Assembly (NCBI GenBank): GCA_022496205.1
Contig: WTXD01000010.1
Coordinates: 186,001 to 250,000 of the forward strand
Reading direction: 5' to 3'
Length of the DNA: 64,000 bases
From: Gloeopeniophorella convolvens
Lineage: Eukaryota > Basidiomycota > Agaricomycetes > Russulales
The stretch's first letter is position 1; every line of letters begins with the position of its first letter. Below are positions 1 through 11,106 of the stretch, one piece after another. The position numbers and the translations under genes are program-made. The notes below the pieces were generated by a model. That model was not told the origin of the DNA. It searched no databases and was given only the letters and a program-made list of their open reading frames with translations.

Positions 1-951
1 CGCGTTGGAGTCCTTGGGCGGCGAGCTGAGGCTGTACGAGTGGGACACGGGCGCGGGGTACTGCTGCTGCTGTTGCTGTTGTTGGGGCTGTGGCGGTGGC
101 TGCCATTGTGACTGTTGTGACTGCTGCTTGGCCTGCTGCTGGGGCCACTGTTGCTGTTGCTGTTGCTGTTGCGGCTGCTGCTGGCCCTGCGGTTGAGCCT
201 GAGCCTGGGGCTGGGGCTGGGGCTGGGCCTGAGGTTGCTGCTGCTGGCCCAGTTGGCCCGGCCACGGGCCCGGCAGCGGCACCTGCTGCACCGCGGCGCG
301 GCCCTGCCTCGGGGCACTGTTGTTGTTCTGCACGCTGGGCCGCGGCACCTGCCCGGGCGGTGCAAGATACGCGGGCGATCCCTGCGGCTGGAGCTGCTGA
401 CCAAAGCCCTGCGTCTGCGGGCGCGCGAGGCGCTCGCTGGGCGTGAACTTGGAGGGGCGGCGGGTGAGCGGGGCGGGGCCGGCAGAGAAGAAGGTCATCT
501 CGAGGTAGACGTCGCCGCGCTGGGCGCCGCTGAGGCTCAGCGGGACCCAATCTGCAAACCAAGAAGAAGAAAAGGAGAAGAAGATCAGTGTTCTGCGCGG
601 GTGCGCACGAGGCGGAGGGCGCGGCGCACCGTCAAACTCGCCGCTCTTGAGGATGTCCGAGATGTCGACCGAGGCCTCGCCGAGGAGCTGGTCGTCCCTG
701 CGCTCCTCCGAGAAGACCTTGACGTCGAGCGTGCGGGTGCTCTTCGACGCATCGCGGGGGATGGGGAAGCGCAGCTCGGCGTCCCAGACGGGGTGCTGCC
801 CACCCTTGGGCTCCACCTGCGTCCGCCTAGTCGGGCCCCCGAGGCTGAGCTTCACGTACGGATCCTGCTTGTAGAACTTGTGGTTGTCGATCAGGTTTCG
901 GGCCTTCAGGACGACGATGACGAGCGTCCCGAGGATGTCTTCGGTAGACAT
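1..951 (-). CDS. C2-domain protein with Gln/Pro-rich tail (Inn1/Fic1-like), 3' end cut by window edge
   Basis: Exons 951-630 and 551-1 (partial), with the intron in 629-552. About 291 residues are visible and the stop codon lies outside the window. Residues 1-110 form a C2 beta-sandwich: the opening strand MSTEDILGTLVIVVLKARNL, then KQDPYVKLSLGG, and VFSEERRDDQLLGEASVDI near the end. The remainder is low complexity, rich in Gln and Pro with long Gln runs. An N-terminal C2 domain followed by a Pro-rich tail is the layout of fungal Inn1/Fic1, which binds septum-forming SH3 partners at the division site. A role in cytokinesis is inferred from this layout only. Other C2 proteins cannot be excluded because the C-terminus is missing. 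Confidence 0.75.
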   Translation of the reverse strand, partial: MSTEDILGTLVIVVLKARNLIDNHKFYKQDPYVKLSLGGPTRRTQVEPKGGQHPVWDAELRFPIPRDASKSTRTLDVKVFSEERRDDQLLGEASVDISDILKSGEFDGAPRPPPRAHPRRTLIFFSFSSSWFADWVPLSLSGAQRGDVYLEMTFFSAGPAPLTRRPSKFTPSERLARPQTQGFGQQLQPQGSPAYLAPPGQVPRPSVQNNNSAPRQGRAAVQQVPLPGPWPGQLGQQQQPQAQPQPQPQAQAQPQGQQQPQQQQQQQQWPQQQAKQQSQQSQWQPPPQPQQQQQQQQYPAPVSHSYSLSSPPKDSNA

Positions 952-1377
952 TAGGGGCGGCGGCGCACGCGGGGGCGATGGAGGTGATGGAGGGGGTGGT
1001 GATCAAGTGCCGTGCCACGGTGTCCACTATCTATAGCGATATATAATAAAATATCATCTCGGCAAAGGCTCACAGGACCGCGGCACCGCCTCCAACTGTC
1101 TCCCGCTTTTGATCCACAAGTCATCTACAGCAGTGCACGGTGACCTCGTGAATATATTCGGAGGCAGTGGCAGTCAACTTGGCCGCCACTACGAACGTGC
1201 TGGTGGCGTGGGCCCAAGCCCTCACATCTAACGACACTTGTTACACTGCTAAAATTCGCCTATTACACAGATTTACTGATAGTACAGCGCTCGTGTTCAT
1301 ACAGCGTGGGTACGCCCTCAGAGAACATGTCGGGGACTCGGGTATGTCAATGCGCGAGTCCATCAAGCCCGCTCGTC

Positions 1378-2383
1378 TCAGGGGTGATATCCCCTCTGCC
1401 GCATCAGCCTCTCCTCCGAGAGCTCGTGTTTGTGCATGCCTTTGGACATGCGCAGGTCATACACAAATGTCAGCAAGTAGAGCGTAAAGCCCATCGCGAT
1501 CACCCATTCCAGGACGGCTGCACAGGTGCCAGAATACGACCCGTCAGCCCTCGGCAGCGCCACAGCCACTCGGACCCGTGCTCACCTCCGACCTCCTGGA
1601 AGTGCCCGTCCTGCGAGAGGCATATCGCGAAGGCGATCGCGAGGATTATGAGCACGCCCGCGATGATCGCCTTGGCGATGTACGCGCGGCGCAGCTGGGC
1701 CGCCCAGCGGTACTCTTTGCTGAGCCACCGGTACTGCGCGCGCAAGGATCAGCTGCGGGTCATCAGTACGCTCCCCGTCGCGCAGCTGCGCACCTCGATG
1801 ATGGTGAAGATCGCGCTGAGCGCGACGCCAACCATGAACACGAGCAGGAACGCGCGGTGCGCGTGCATGTGGCGCTTGGTGTCGAAGATGGACAGCAGGA
1901 CGAGCCCGATGCCGCCGATGACCGAGCCGAGGATGGCGAGGTATGAGAACGCCTTTTCACGGCGGCGCAGGTCCGGGTGCAGCCTGCGCACACGAAACGC
2001 ATTGATCAGTCAGCACTGTGCACCGTCAACCGCGCAGATGGACGCGACACGCACCGCCCGGTGTGCCGCAGCAGGCGCTCGACGACGAGCGTGAGCACAA
2101 ACGTGACGGCGGTGATGCTGCACCCGGCGATGAAGAGCGGCTTGAGGAAGTCCGCGGCGATGTCCGAGATATACGGGATCGAGCCGTCCTGTGAGACGTA
2201 GTGTGGCGTCCCGGTGCCGACCCACGTCAACAATAGCGAAAGTAGGGTGCCTGTGTGCGCGAAGTAGTGTAAGCTCAATCTTATCGGCTTCTTTGTTTAG
2301 CGCGCGGACGCACCGAACCAGATGAACGCCCCAAAGGCAGGGATCCAGATGTAGGCCCAGTGGTGGTGGCGGTGCGATAACAT
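1378..2383 (-). CDS. Frag1/DRAM/Sfk1-family multi-pass membrane protein
   Basis: Five exons: 2383-2314, 2250-2055, 1983-1794, 1733-1586 and 1517-1378. All phases agree and give 247 residues. Motifs recognised from this family are PHYVSQDGSIPYISDI after the first membrane segment, FLKPLFIAGC, the RRREKAFSYLAILGSVIGG segment, LSIFDTKRH and EYRWLSKEYR. About six hydrophobic stretches suggest an integral membrane protein. Family members include yeast Sfk1 (plasma-membrane lipid asymmetry and PI4-kinase recruitment) and animal DRAM/PGAP2-related proteins. The exact role here is unknown. The start is chosen because exon 1 encodes the usual short cytosolic lead into the first membrane helix. Confidence 0.88.
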
Positions 2384-2989
2384 GGCGGGGGGTGGTAGGC
2401 CAGGGGGATGCTAGGGCGGCCTGAGAGGTATCGTGTGACGAGTAGAGCGCTGCCCAGAGGTCGCTTTATGTACACGGAAGGCCATGACCAAGGTCGACGC
2501 GGCAGCTGGCGCAGTCGTTGGAGTCTGTCCCATCCTTGGTCTTGCAAAGTGGAGAACAGACCGTGCACATGACGTCATCGTATCCTCCCCGGCTACCGGC
2601 CAACTCACCTGCCCTGATGTGCCCTCCGCGTCGAGGCTTATATCAGGCCACACTCGGCAGCACGGCCGTCCTGCGTGAGAGCATGCACATTGCATTGCCA
2701 ATCAGAATACAACACCTGCGTTGGAAAAGAAAAAGAGGTCGACCCCCGCTATGTCCGCAACTCCTCGCTAGATACACACAATCGGACATCTCGGGAAATA
2801 AAGAGATAATCGCAATAGAAAGGGATGAGAAGACGGAGATCAGGCTGCTAACGGATCGAGAATAAGTTGACAGTCACACATAACCTGTGGCGTGGATATC
2901 GTCGGCCCCAATACGGGAGTCGATGCGATGCGAGTGAGAGCAGATAAGGAGAGAAGAATCAACACGCGTAAGCGACAACGCCGGCAGCT
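2384..2989. other. Intergenic gap of about 0.6 kb
   Basis: This lies between two minus-strand genes, so it should hold the promoter of the Frag1-family gene and the 3' end of the DsbA-like gene. No reading frame here shows family motifs or coherent exon borders. I see no RNA gene or repeat. Confidence 0.5.
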
Positions 2990-4220
2990 TCATGCCACAG
3001 CGACCGCCGTACCCGTACCCGTCGATGGCACCGGCGTGCTCGTTGGTGACGGTGGCAATGGCGTCTCCGCGAGCTTATTGAAGATCTGCAGCGCCACGTG
3101 GATCCTCAGCCCTGCGAATCTTCGGAGTTTTCGGAGTAATGCGTACCTTCACGAACACGGGTGCAGCTTGACCGCCGCTCACTGCCCATTTGCCATCGAT
3201 GATCGTAAATGGCACGCCAGTTACACCCTTCGAACGCGCTTCGGCGACCTGGTGGTTGACCTTGGCCAGGCACTCATCAGAGTTCAGGAAGGCAAGTGCC
3301 TGTGGATGCGCGATAAGCTCAGCGATGTCTATCCTTGGATGCTGGGTCGAAACGAGAGCCCCTCATCGCAGATAGGGGTAACCGCCGGCATCCCACTTCT
3401 AAAAAGACGCTCACCTCATCCTTTGTCATCACTCCCGCTTGCTCAGCAGTCTCTGCGAGCACTTCATGATCGTTGATGTCGAGCTCGTCCTCGCAGTAGG
3501 CCCGAAAGATGGGCGTAACGAGCCCGGCTTGCATTGACGCCCCGCCAATCTCGTACGCCTTGGCGACGAGTCGATGTGCGGCCGTTGTCAGAGAGATGGG
3601 ACCGCCGAACGAACTGACATGGAAGATCGTGAGCGGGCGCGGATCGACGGACTATCATCGAAAACGTGGGTCCGAAGCCAGCAAGTCGAAGCAACCAAGG
3701 TGGTCAGGCGGTCCGCGGAGACCAAGGTACGCCGAGAACCAAGGACGTCAATCTCGCGCAGACGGAGAGACCGCTGCGCATGCAAGCGTGGCAGGGCACG
3801 CGCGGGCCGGACGGAGAAGGGGGAAGGGGGGTACGAAGCATCTCCGTGCGACTCACAAGTTGATTCCGACGGTCTCGCCGCGCTCGACGGCCGCCCGTTT
3901 GCACGCATCCCACTTTTCCCGACCAATTTTGCGGCCGATGTACTCGTCCTTGCCGACGGGCTCGGCGGGGAGGGTGGGGTGGAGGAGGAACGGTCGGTAC
4001 TCGACCTCAAAGGTGATAGGGAGGTTCGCGCATTGCGCGATGGCTGTTTGGAGCTCGCGGTGGGCGATGAAGCACCACGGACAGGCCTGCAAAGGAGGGC
4101 GAGCGCGGGGTGTCAGCGGGAGGACATGATTGGGGGACGGGGGACTGTGCGCCTCGGGCAGGCGCCAGGCTGACTCACAAAGTCCGAGATGACCATAAGC
4201 TTCACTATGCGCTTGGACAT
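2990..4220 (-). CDS. DsbA-family (FrnE-like) thioredoxin-fold oxidoreductase
   Basis: Exons 4220-4179, 4086-3857, 3613-3415, 3299-3147 and 3085-2990 give 239 residues with consistent phases. The start MSKRIVKLMVISDF runs into ACPWCFIAH, so the first beta-strand and the C-P-W-C active site (about residues 16-19) fit the DsbA/2-hydroxychromene-2-carboxylate isomerase fold. The distal signature GVTGVPFTIIDGKWAVSGGQ carries the cis-proline of thioredoxin folds. There is no signal peptide, so it is probably cytosolic. FrnE-like proteins act as disulfide oxidoreductases or isomerases, and the substrate here is unknown. The second intron (3856-3614, 243 nt) is several times longer than is usual in this window. 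Confidence 0.88.
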
Positions 4221-6631
4221 GTCTTGGTGGTTGCGGAAGGAGGTATGAGATACAGGGAACGGGGGAGGAGAAAGGGGGATAGATAGGAACTATAAGGCGA
4301 GGCGCGGAAGGGGAGAGGCTGAGTGAGAAGAGAAAACTAGCAGCGGGGGAGGAGGAGAATGTTTATAATACAACTCTGCAAAGGGAGATCTCTCGATTGC
4401 CATTCTCGAAACCCCGGGCGGGAAAGATTACTGAGCAGCTCTGTCACGCACTCCGTCCGCGTCACTCCATGTCACACCCCCTACTATGTATCACTCATAC
4501 TCTACAGTGACCGAACCTCCCGAGCTCCCTCGTCCGAGTCGCCTGCTGCCCACCGGCTACTACATACATAATCAACTTCTGCTGCCCGTACGAACGCTGA
4601 AGGCTCCTCCACACCCCGCGTTTCGCCGCTGCGCCCGTGTCAACCCGCCCTCGTCAGCCCTGCCTCTTCAATAAGCACCCGGATTTGCTTACACCATCAC
4701 CCCAGTGTCATGCGCCCTCCTCCGCTCCCGTGGCGGACCAGCTACACCATCCCACCCCGCACCCATCGGACACATCTGCTCATGCATTCCATGGACACCC
4801 TTACACCCTCAATAATCTCTGTTCTCGTCACCCGCGCTCGCTTCCCAGCGTAATAAGCAGCGAGCCTAACTTACATGTCATAAGCGCCCTCTCGCTCCCA
4901 AGCTGACCTCCTCAAATCCGTGCTCGTGCTCCTCGGCCTCGAGTGGACGCACCAGAACACGTACTCTCATTCTGCCCGTCTGAATCACAAAGAATCCGGC
5001 CGCAGCACGCGTGCCGCGCATATATCCGACCGCACTCGGGATATCCATTGAAGACTCGCAGTGCGGCCTTCCGCGGCCTTGCCCTACGCGTCACGCCCCA
5101 GTAACTTTGGCAGACCGTGGCGCGTGGCCGACAGCACCAGCGCCCTCGAGCGTCCGCTCCGCCCACACGCTGTTCCGGCGCCCATCTACCTGTATTACTT
5201 GCGCTTCCACCGTTCCTGGCGCCCCTGCGTGTGAACGAACGCGCAGGATCCCCGCCCGTCCCCCAGTGCCTTACGCAACGCGCGAAATCACGGGTCTGCC
5301 GCTGCGCCCCTTCATCACCCCGCGAACCTTCACGCGCGGCGTGCCGTCGCCCTCCCCGGTGCTGCGTTACTCGCAGGCAACTCGAACGCCCACCTGCGCC
5401 TCGGGGATATGCCCGTGCGCATGCCCGAGGCAGGGCGTCGCGTAGCCTCCCTCCAATCTTGCCCTCATGATCGTTTGGCGGGGCTGTCGCGCTACGGCTA
5501 CGTCATGCATCATGCCCCGCAGGAGGTGGCGGGGTGTACTTAGTGTTACTCACGTTCATGTTATCTGCTGCTCTACGGCACGCGTGTGCCTTGGGAGCGT
5601 GATCGCGTCATCGTTCCCGGGTCCAATGGCTCGCCAGCGCGCGATGTTGGGCAATTGCTACGATATGTATCGGGCGCGACACTGCGCGCGTCTTTACACG
5701 TCGTTTACATCACTTGCCTCGACTCCGCCCGCGTAGAGCGCTAGAATGACTTGCTAGCGGCTTGCAATTGGCGCCCCCAGCGCAGCGAATCAGCACGTCC
5801 GATTTCCCACCAGACCCGGGCGAACAGCTATTATGCGTCGTCTACGAGTAGATTGTACATGTAAAGAGAAAGAAAGCGAAACTCCTACGCCAGCCAGCAC
5901 ACGCGCGACTCTACCTCGCGTCGCCTACACGAGAACGTGCGCCTCGGCGTAAGAGGGGACCCAATCGGCCGGGTCACGCGAGGCAAAGCAAGCAGGCAGA
6001 TCTGATATCTTGGGGCGAGGCGATCAGGGGGAGAACGAGTTGAAACACGACAACGCGTGGGCTGGGCGAGGCTAGGCGGCGCAGGCGGAGGGAAAGAGCG
6101 ACCAGCTCAACCAGCGCACCGCGAGACTGCTTCCGCGTGCCGATCGGCTGACCCCCTCGGAAGCCCGCGTCCACCTGCGCCCAGTGCCTGCGCGACATCT
6201 GTCAGCGCGGCGGCGCGCTGTCTGCTGCCCTAAGTGCTCGGGTGGGCGCCGGGGTCGAGGCCGAAGTCGAGGTGGAAGGTAGACGGGAGGCCTGAGGAGA
6301 TCGACACGGCGGGGCAGGGCGGGGCCGCAGGCCCCTTGAAGCCTGGTGGTGATCGGGACACGGCAGGGCACGGCCGCTCGCAATGCGATTTGTCATGAGC
6401 GGGTCGAGGGCGCGGTGGAGCGGACGGAAAGCCTGCAGGAGCACTGCTGGACCATGGTAATGATGGATGGCTGTGCTCCCTCGCGGCTGGGCGCGGACGC
6501 GGAGGTTGGTTGGTCTACATTCCGCGCGGCGTGCGTTGAGCCTAGTGATTGCTGCATCCAAGCCGCTTAGCTCGCGACGCCTCGTGCATCACGCCTGGCG
6601 CAGAGTCCCTCGGCCGCTGTTGCCGCTATAC

Positions 6632-7066
6632 ATGACAAGTTTAGAACATCAGCTACGGCATAGTGAGACAGGGAAAGCCGTCGGAAAGAAACTTCAGTTC
6701 TGGCTTGAAAAGGCGAGCTTCTATACATCCGACGGCAAGACCCTGTTGTCGTTGCATGAGGATCCCAGGTATGTCCAATCTTCGCTCCCCCTGTCTGACG
6801 AGCCGTTGAGCAACCTCGATGAAGGGACGCCATACGCTTCCATGCGCACCGGATGCAGTTGAGAATGGTGAGACTGCACTCCGTAACTGGTCGTAGATCC
6901 TGTCAATCTACTACAGCCTGGTATTCGAGACACAGGTCTACAAGGCAGAAGAGGCGTGGTCGTCACGGGAGCTACAGGGGGTCATGAATAATGGCCTTAC
7001 ATGGAAGATCTGGTCGTTGCTGTACAATTCTCGATCCATCATGCCAGCAGGCGGCCACGAATCGTA
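6632..7066 (+). CDS. Possible small two-exon gene, unidentified
   Basis: An open frame starts at ATG 6632 (MTSLEHQLRHSETGK) and reaches a good donor, AG|GTATGT, at about 6768. With the acceptor CTACTACAG near 6914, the frame continues into LVFETQVYKAEEAWSS and NNGLTWKIWSLLYNS, ending at a TAG near 7066. The second part has protein-like composition, with Trp, Tyr and charged residues. I do not recognise a family. It could be a degraded or lineage-specific gene, or chance. Confidence 0.25.
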
Positions 7067-7140
7067 GAGGCATGCATGGGAACTGATTCGCTCGTTTGAT
7101 ACGTTCCGAACCCTGCAACATTGGGTAATGCTCGCTGTGC

Positions 7141-7536
7141 TTATTCAGCCGGGCGGAGAGGTCGCGGTACTGAAGCTAAGTATCCCGTAAATTTTGCCGC
7201 CATTATCGGCAACACACCGTGATAGATGACTTCCGGAGGCACTTGCGGCGGTCCCATGAAAGCGATGTTGAAAACGGGTGGGTATTGGGCCGCAATGCAG
7301 TGGGAAATAGGATCTGTCAGCTGTTGAATAATGTCCTTGGAGCCTGACACGTATCCGAATCGGGGTGCTTTGGGGTTCTGGGCACCGATATTATACTTGC
7401 CGCAGAACTGAACATTGAACACAATGAAATCTGGATAGGCGAGGCACTTGGAGTGCCAATGCAAGGCAGACAGCTGGAGACATCGCGTCAGGTAGCTCCA
7501 TTCCCGGATTGAGGCACCCGGCTCACCGCTGAGCAC
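7141..7536 (-). CDS. Unidentified coding fragment
   Basis: A 131-codon minus-strand frame contains IVFNVQFCGKYNIGAQNP, ISHCIAAQYPPVFNIAFMG and PPEVIYHGVLPIMAAKF. These stretches look like folded protein rather than shadow frame. The upstream sequence up to about 8,410 on the same strand has further short pieces, including a signal-like hydrophobic segment near 7,980-8,030 and one at 8,166-8,411. I could not join them into one consistent exon chain. It is either a multi-exon orphan gene or a decayed one. Confidence 0.25.
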   Translation of the reverse strand: MLSGEPGASIREWSYLTRCLQLSALHWHSKCLAYPDFIVFNVQFCGKYNIGAQNPKAPRFGYVSGSKDIIQQLTDPISHCIAAQYPPVFNIAFMGPPQVPPEVIYHGVLPIMAAKFTGYLASVPRPLRPAE

Positions 7537-8752
7537 AGGGGTACGCCTGCGAACGGAAAGCAGCTTCCGAATGCATCGTGCAACTTGGTTTTCCGCTTAC
7601 TGATCTGACACAGAGTGCCGGATACCGAGGCATAGTTCCGCACACTCGTGCATGCAGCGAATGTACTTTGGAAGGAAGATGTAGCCCCAGGCGGTAGATG
7701 CCGTAATCCATCCATTATCCAATGCAGCAGCGACTAACTTCGCCAACTCCGTGATAAGAACCACGCCACTGCACAAGGATCAGAAGTTGACGTTCAAATA
7801 TGCCCGATTGATTCACCTGCTGCCATCCCCATCTTCCCAATCTGCCACGTGCGAGCGCCAGAAGACCTACAAGTGACACCCGTGCCGCAAAACGAACAGC
7901 TTATCAGTGCGCAATGTAGTATTGACATAGCCTTTCTGATATAGACATGGGGCGCCATGGGCAGCAGAGTGGGAGATCGCTGTGAAAAGGACTGCCCAGA
8001 GTAACTTAGCTTCGGACGAACCACGGGGGAAGCACAGCAATGACGTCTAGGGACGGCTAGCGGTATAGTTGGCCCGTGGGCCCGGCTTCGATCTAGGAGA
8101 GCCTAGGAGACACTGTAGGCGTTTGAAGATCATGCAGGTGACATGAGAATGGACGCGAGGACCGATCATGGATAGGTTATGGTACTGTGCCAAACAAGTA
8201 CGGGATCCACAAACACGCCTGAAACCCATGCCAGACGCGTGCCCACGCGGACTTCCGACGTCGCGGCCGAACAGGTGAGTAGCGTCTTGGAGCAGACTGT
8301 ATGCGCTGGCAAGGTGTACCTGAACAAAGCGGCGGTGCATACAGCAGAGAAGATGATTGGAGAGACAATAGACCCCCAAGCGGGAGGCGCCCAGGGGCGC
8401 CGCTGGATCATGTGTCCATCTGTAGGTCAGATACTGAGATAAGTCGTGATCCAACGATAACGATTGCAGGAGCTGGTGTTTTGCGTGCGTTCGAGGTCGA
8501 GGTACGGTGGTTGCTCTGGCAGATATGGAAGGGATGGAACGTTAGATGGGCCACGAAGGCGAGTTCGAGTGCGTCGAGATCGTTGGGCGAGACGAAGGGA
8601 CGGGGGCGTGAGAAAGAGGGAGATGGGAGAGCGTGGGGCGTGGGAAACGTTCCGCGTAGGGAAGGCGGGTATATGCGCTGCTCAGCTCTCCATCGACCTC
8701 TCTCCTTCCACCGCCCTTCTCCTCCCTTTCCTCCCCCCTTCCCCCATCCACC

Positions 8753-11106
8753 ATGACCACCCCGCATGTAATCGCGTCCTCCTCAGCACACAATTCCCAA
8801 TCAGCAACGACGGCCGGTGTCGTTGGCAACCACTTCCGTGTTGGGAAGAAGATTGGGGAGGGCTCATTTGGTGTCGTCTTCGAAGGTACACCATCTTGCT
8901 CTTTCTGGCAGCTTTTCCCCTGCTTCTTACTTCTATCATATACTCACCTCTCGACCTGTACAGGGACGAACCTCCTCACCAACCTGCCTGTTGCCATCAA
9001 GTTTGTGCGTCGTTCTTGCCACGAAACCACGCGCGCCTCTGATGCATCCGTCCCACCCAGGAACCCCGCAAGTCAGACGCACCTCAACTACGTGATGAAT
9101 ACCGTTCATATCGCACACTGAACGGCACCCGTACGTCTGCTTATCCTTTTCGTTGGCATTTTCTCTGACCACAATTCCCGGCGGCTGTTTTATTTTATTT
9201 TTTCATTTGGCGTGCAGTTGGCGTCCCTCAGGTGCATCATTTTGGCCAAGAGGGATTGCACAACGTTCTCGCGATTGATCTTCTTGGTCCTAACCTCGAA
9301 GATTTGTTCGACATGTGCAGCCGCAAGTTTTCCGTCAAGACCGTATGTATGGCAGCAAGACAGATGGTGCGTTGTTATCTTGGGTTGAGATGTGGTCGTT
9401 CTTCGTCGCTTCCGGGCTGTTCGAGTTGTAGGGACAGCGGGGGGGGGGGGGGGCATGCGCCTTGTCCATTGTTCTGTGTTTACGTATTGTCATTGTCCTA
9501 ACACCATACTTTCGCCAGGTTACCCGAATTCAGGCGGTTCACGACAAGTCTCTCATTTACCGCGATATCAAGCCCGACAACTTTCTCATTGGGGTCCCTG
9601 GCACTAAGAATGCCAATGTCATTCATTTAATCGGTGGGTCCATCGCTTTTGCGAGACGATCGCCATCCCTCTTTATTGTTTCTCCGCTGCATCGATGTAA
9701 CGCGTATGCACCTCGCTTTGACTTGTTGCGCGGTACCCCGAGGCGTTACCATCTGCCTCGATGCAGAAACGAGGATGCCATGAACCGATCTGTGGCTCAA
9801 CGCCGCAGCGCGCGTGTTGATGTCGCTTTATATCTTCGCACCTGTTCTGGTGGACTGACGTAATTCCATTTCCTTACAGATTTCGGTATGGCGAAGCACT
9901 ATCGTGACCCTAAGACGAAGGTGCACATTCCATATCGCGAGCGGAAGTCCCTTTCCGGTACGGCCCGCTACATGTCCATCAATACGCACCTCGGCCGTGA
10001 GCAGTCACGGCGAGACGATCTCGAGTCACTTGGCCATGTATTCATGTACTTCCTCCGTGGCGGTCTTCCGTGGCAAGGGCTGCGCGCTGCCACAAACAAG
10101 CAAAAATACGAGAAGATCGGAGAAAAGAAACAGAGCACCCCAATCTCAGAGCTTTGCGAGGGCTTTCCTGGTAGGGAACCGTTTCGATAGTTTGATTGAA
10201 TGCTAACAAGGCGATTCAGAGGAGTTTGCCATCTACATGAACTATGTTCGCAAACTCGGTTTCGAAGAGAATCCGGATTACGACTTTCTCCGTGAGCTCT
10301 TCTCCAAGGTGCTTAAGACCAACGGCGAGCAAGATGACGGTGTCTACGACTGGATGTTGTTGAACAATGGCAAGGGTTGGGAGGCGAGTCATGTGAGTGT
10401 TGTACGCTTTGTTAGCGTCGGCAACGTCATTGACCGAATTAATCAGACGCCATCAAGCCTCGCGCAGGCCCACGCAAACGCTGGCACTCCCCAAACGCCC
10501 CAACGAGAACCGCGCGAACACAGGTCGCGCGACCAGCGCCGCTCGCGGCAAGCGCTGCAGGACGTCAACCTTCTTGTTTCCCCCGGCTCCGCACATCTCA
10601 AGGCCCCAGGTCGCCGACCAGCTGGCGATACCTCACGTGGAGCCAGCCGTGACGTCAGCGTGCAACCCATGGCACCAAACAGCCGGCGGGCGAGCCAGCA
10701 ACAGCTCTCAGGTGCCGATGGGCGCACGCGGGAGCCGTCGACTGGCATCTCTGGTGTACACCCTTACGCTGCCGCACCGTCTTCGAGCGCGTTTCGCTCG
10801 GGTCCGTACGGGACAGGTATGCCAGGGGCGCCTCCGCTTCGTCCCGAGAGCGCTGTCGCTGCGGTTGCGGCTGGTTCGACAGCCGCACTCGGCGTGAATG
10901 GTAACGGCGCGGGGAACTCGGACTCATTCATTTACGGGAGCACTGCTAAGCGGGCAGAGGAAGCTGCAGCTGCGCAAGCACGCGAAGGGCGCGCGAACGG
11001 CATGGCTGTATACGACCGTGGGCAAGTGACGCGTGGCGGCATCGATCAGGACGACGAACACGGCCGTCGACGCGGGTTCTTCAGCATCCTGTGCTGCCGC
11101 GGATAG
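8753..11106 (+). CDS. Casein kinase I, membrane-anchored Yck/Cki1 type
   Basis: Eight exons: 8753-8885, 8964-9004, 9061-9130, 9218-9366, 9519-9633, 9880-10170, 10220-10392 and 10447-11106, giving 543 residues. Kinase motifs: GEGSFG at 35-40, VAIK at 54-57 (catalytic Lys57), YRDIKPDN at 145-152 and DFG at 170-172. The CK1-specific [13 protein letters not shown] replaces the usual APE region. The tail after about residue 325 is Ser/Pro/Ala-rich and ends [10 protein letters not shown]-terminal Cys-Cys is the palmitoylation anchor of yeast Yck1/2, so plasma-membrane or vacuolar location is expected. Such kinases phosphorylate acidic or primed Ser/Thr sites in trafficking, nutrient sensing and polarity. 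The last intron (54 nt) is in frame and open, so it could be retained. Confidence 0.95.
9440..9451 (+). repeat. G homopolymer in a casein kinase I intron
   Basis: A run of about 12 consecutive G lies inside the fourth intron (9367-9518). It does not affect the exons. Runs this long are hard to sequence and may differ in true length. Confidence 0.8.

Larger units (their letters stand above)
4221..8752. other. Gene-poor 4.5 kb region with weak coding fragments
   Basis: No conserved domain is recognisable. 4.2-6.6 kb contains only short overlapping open frames in GC-rich DNA. 6.6-7.1 kb (plus strand) and 7.1-8.4 kb (minus strand) contain short stretches with protein-like composition, listed separately at low confidence. 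The last 60 bases before the casein kinase start form a pyrimidine-rich tract (about 8,697-8,750), as often seen just upstream of fungal starts. Confidence 0.5.

Noticed and set aside
5..196. Cys/Gly-rich plus-strand frame at the left edge
   Set aside because: It is the complement of the CAG/CAA repeat of the minus-strand C2-domain gene. The Cys runs come from TGC/TGT repeats.
2254..2279. Shorter first intron in the Frag1-family gene ending at 2280
   Set aside because: It gives a stop codon or a poor donor. The 63-nt intron ending at 2251 restores the conserved G-T-L-L-S-L membrane segment.
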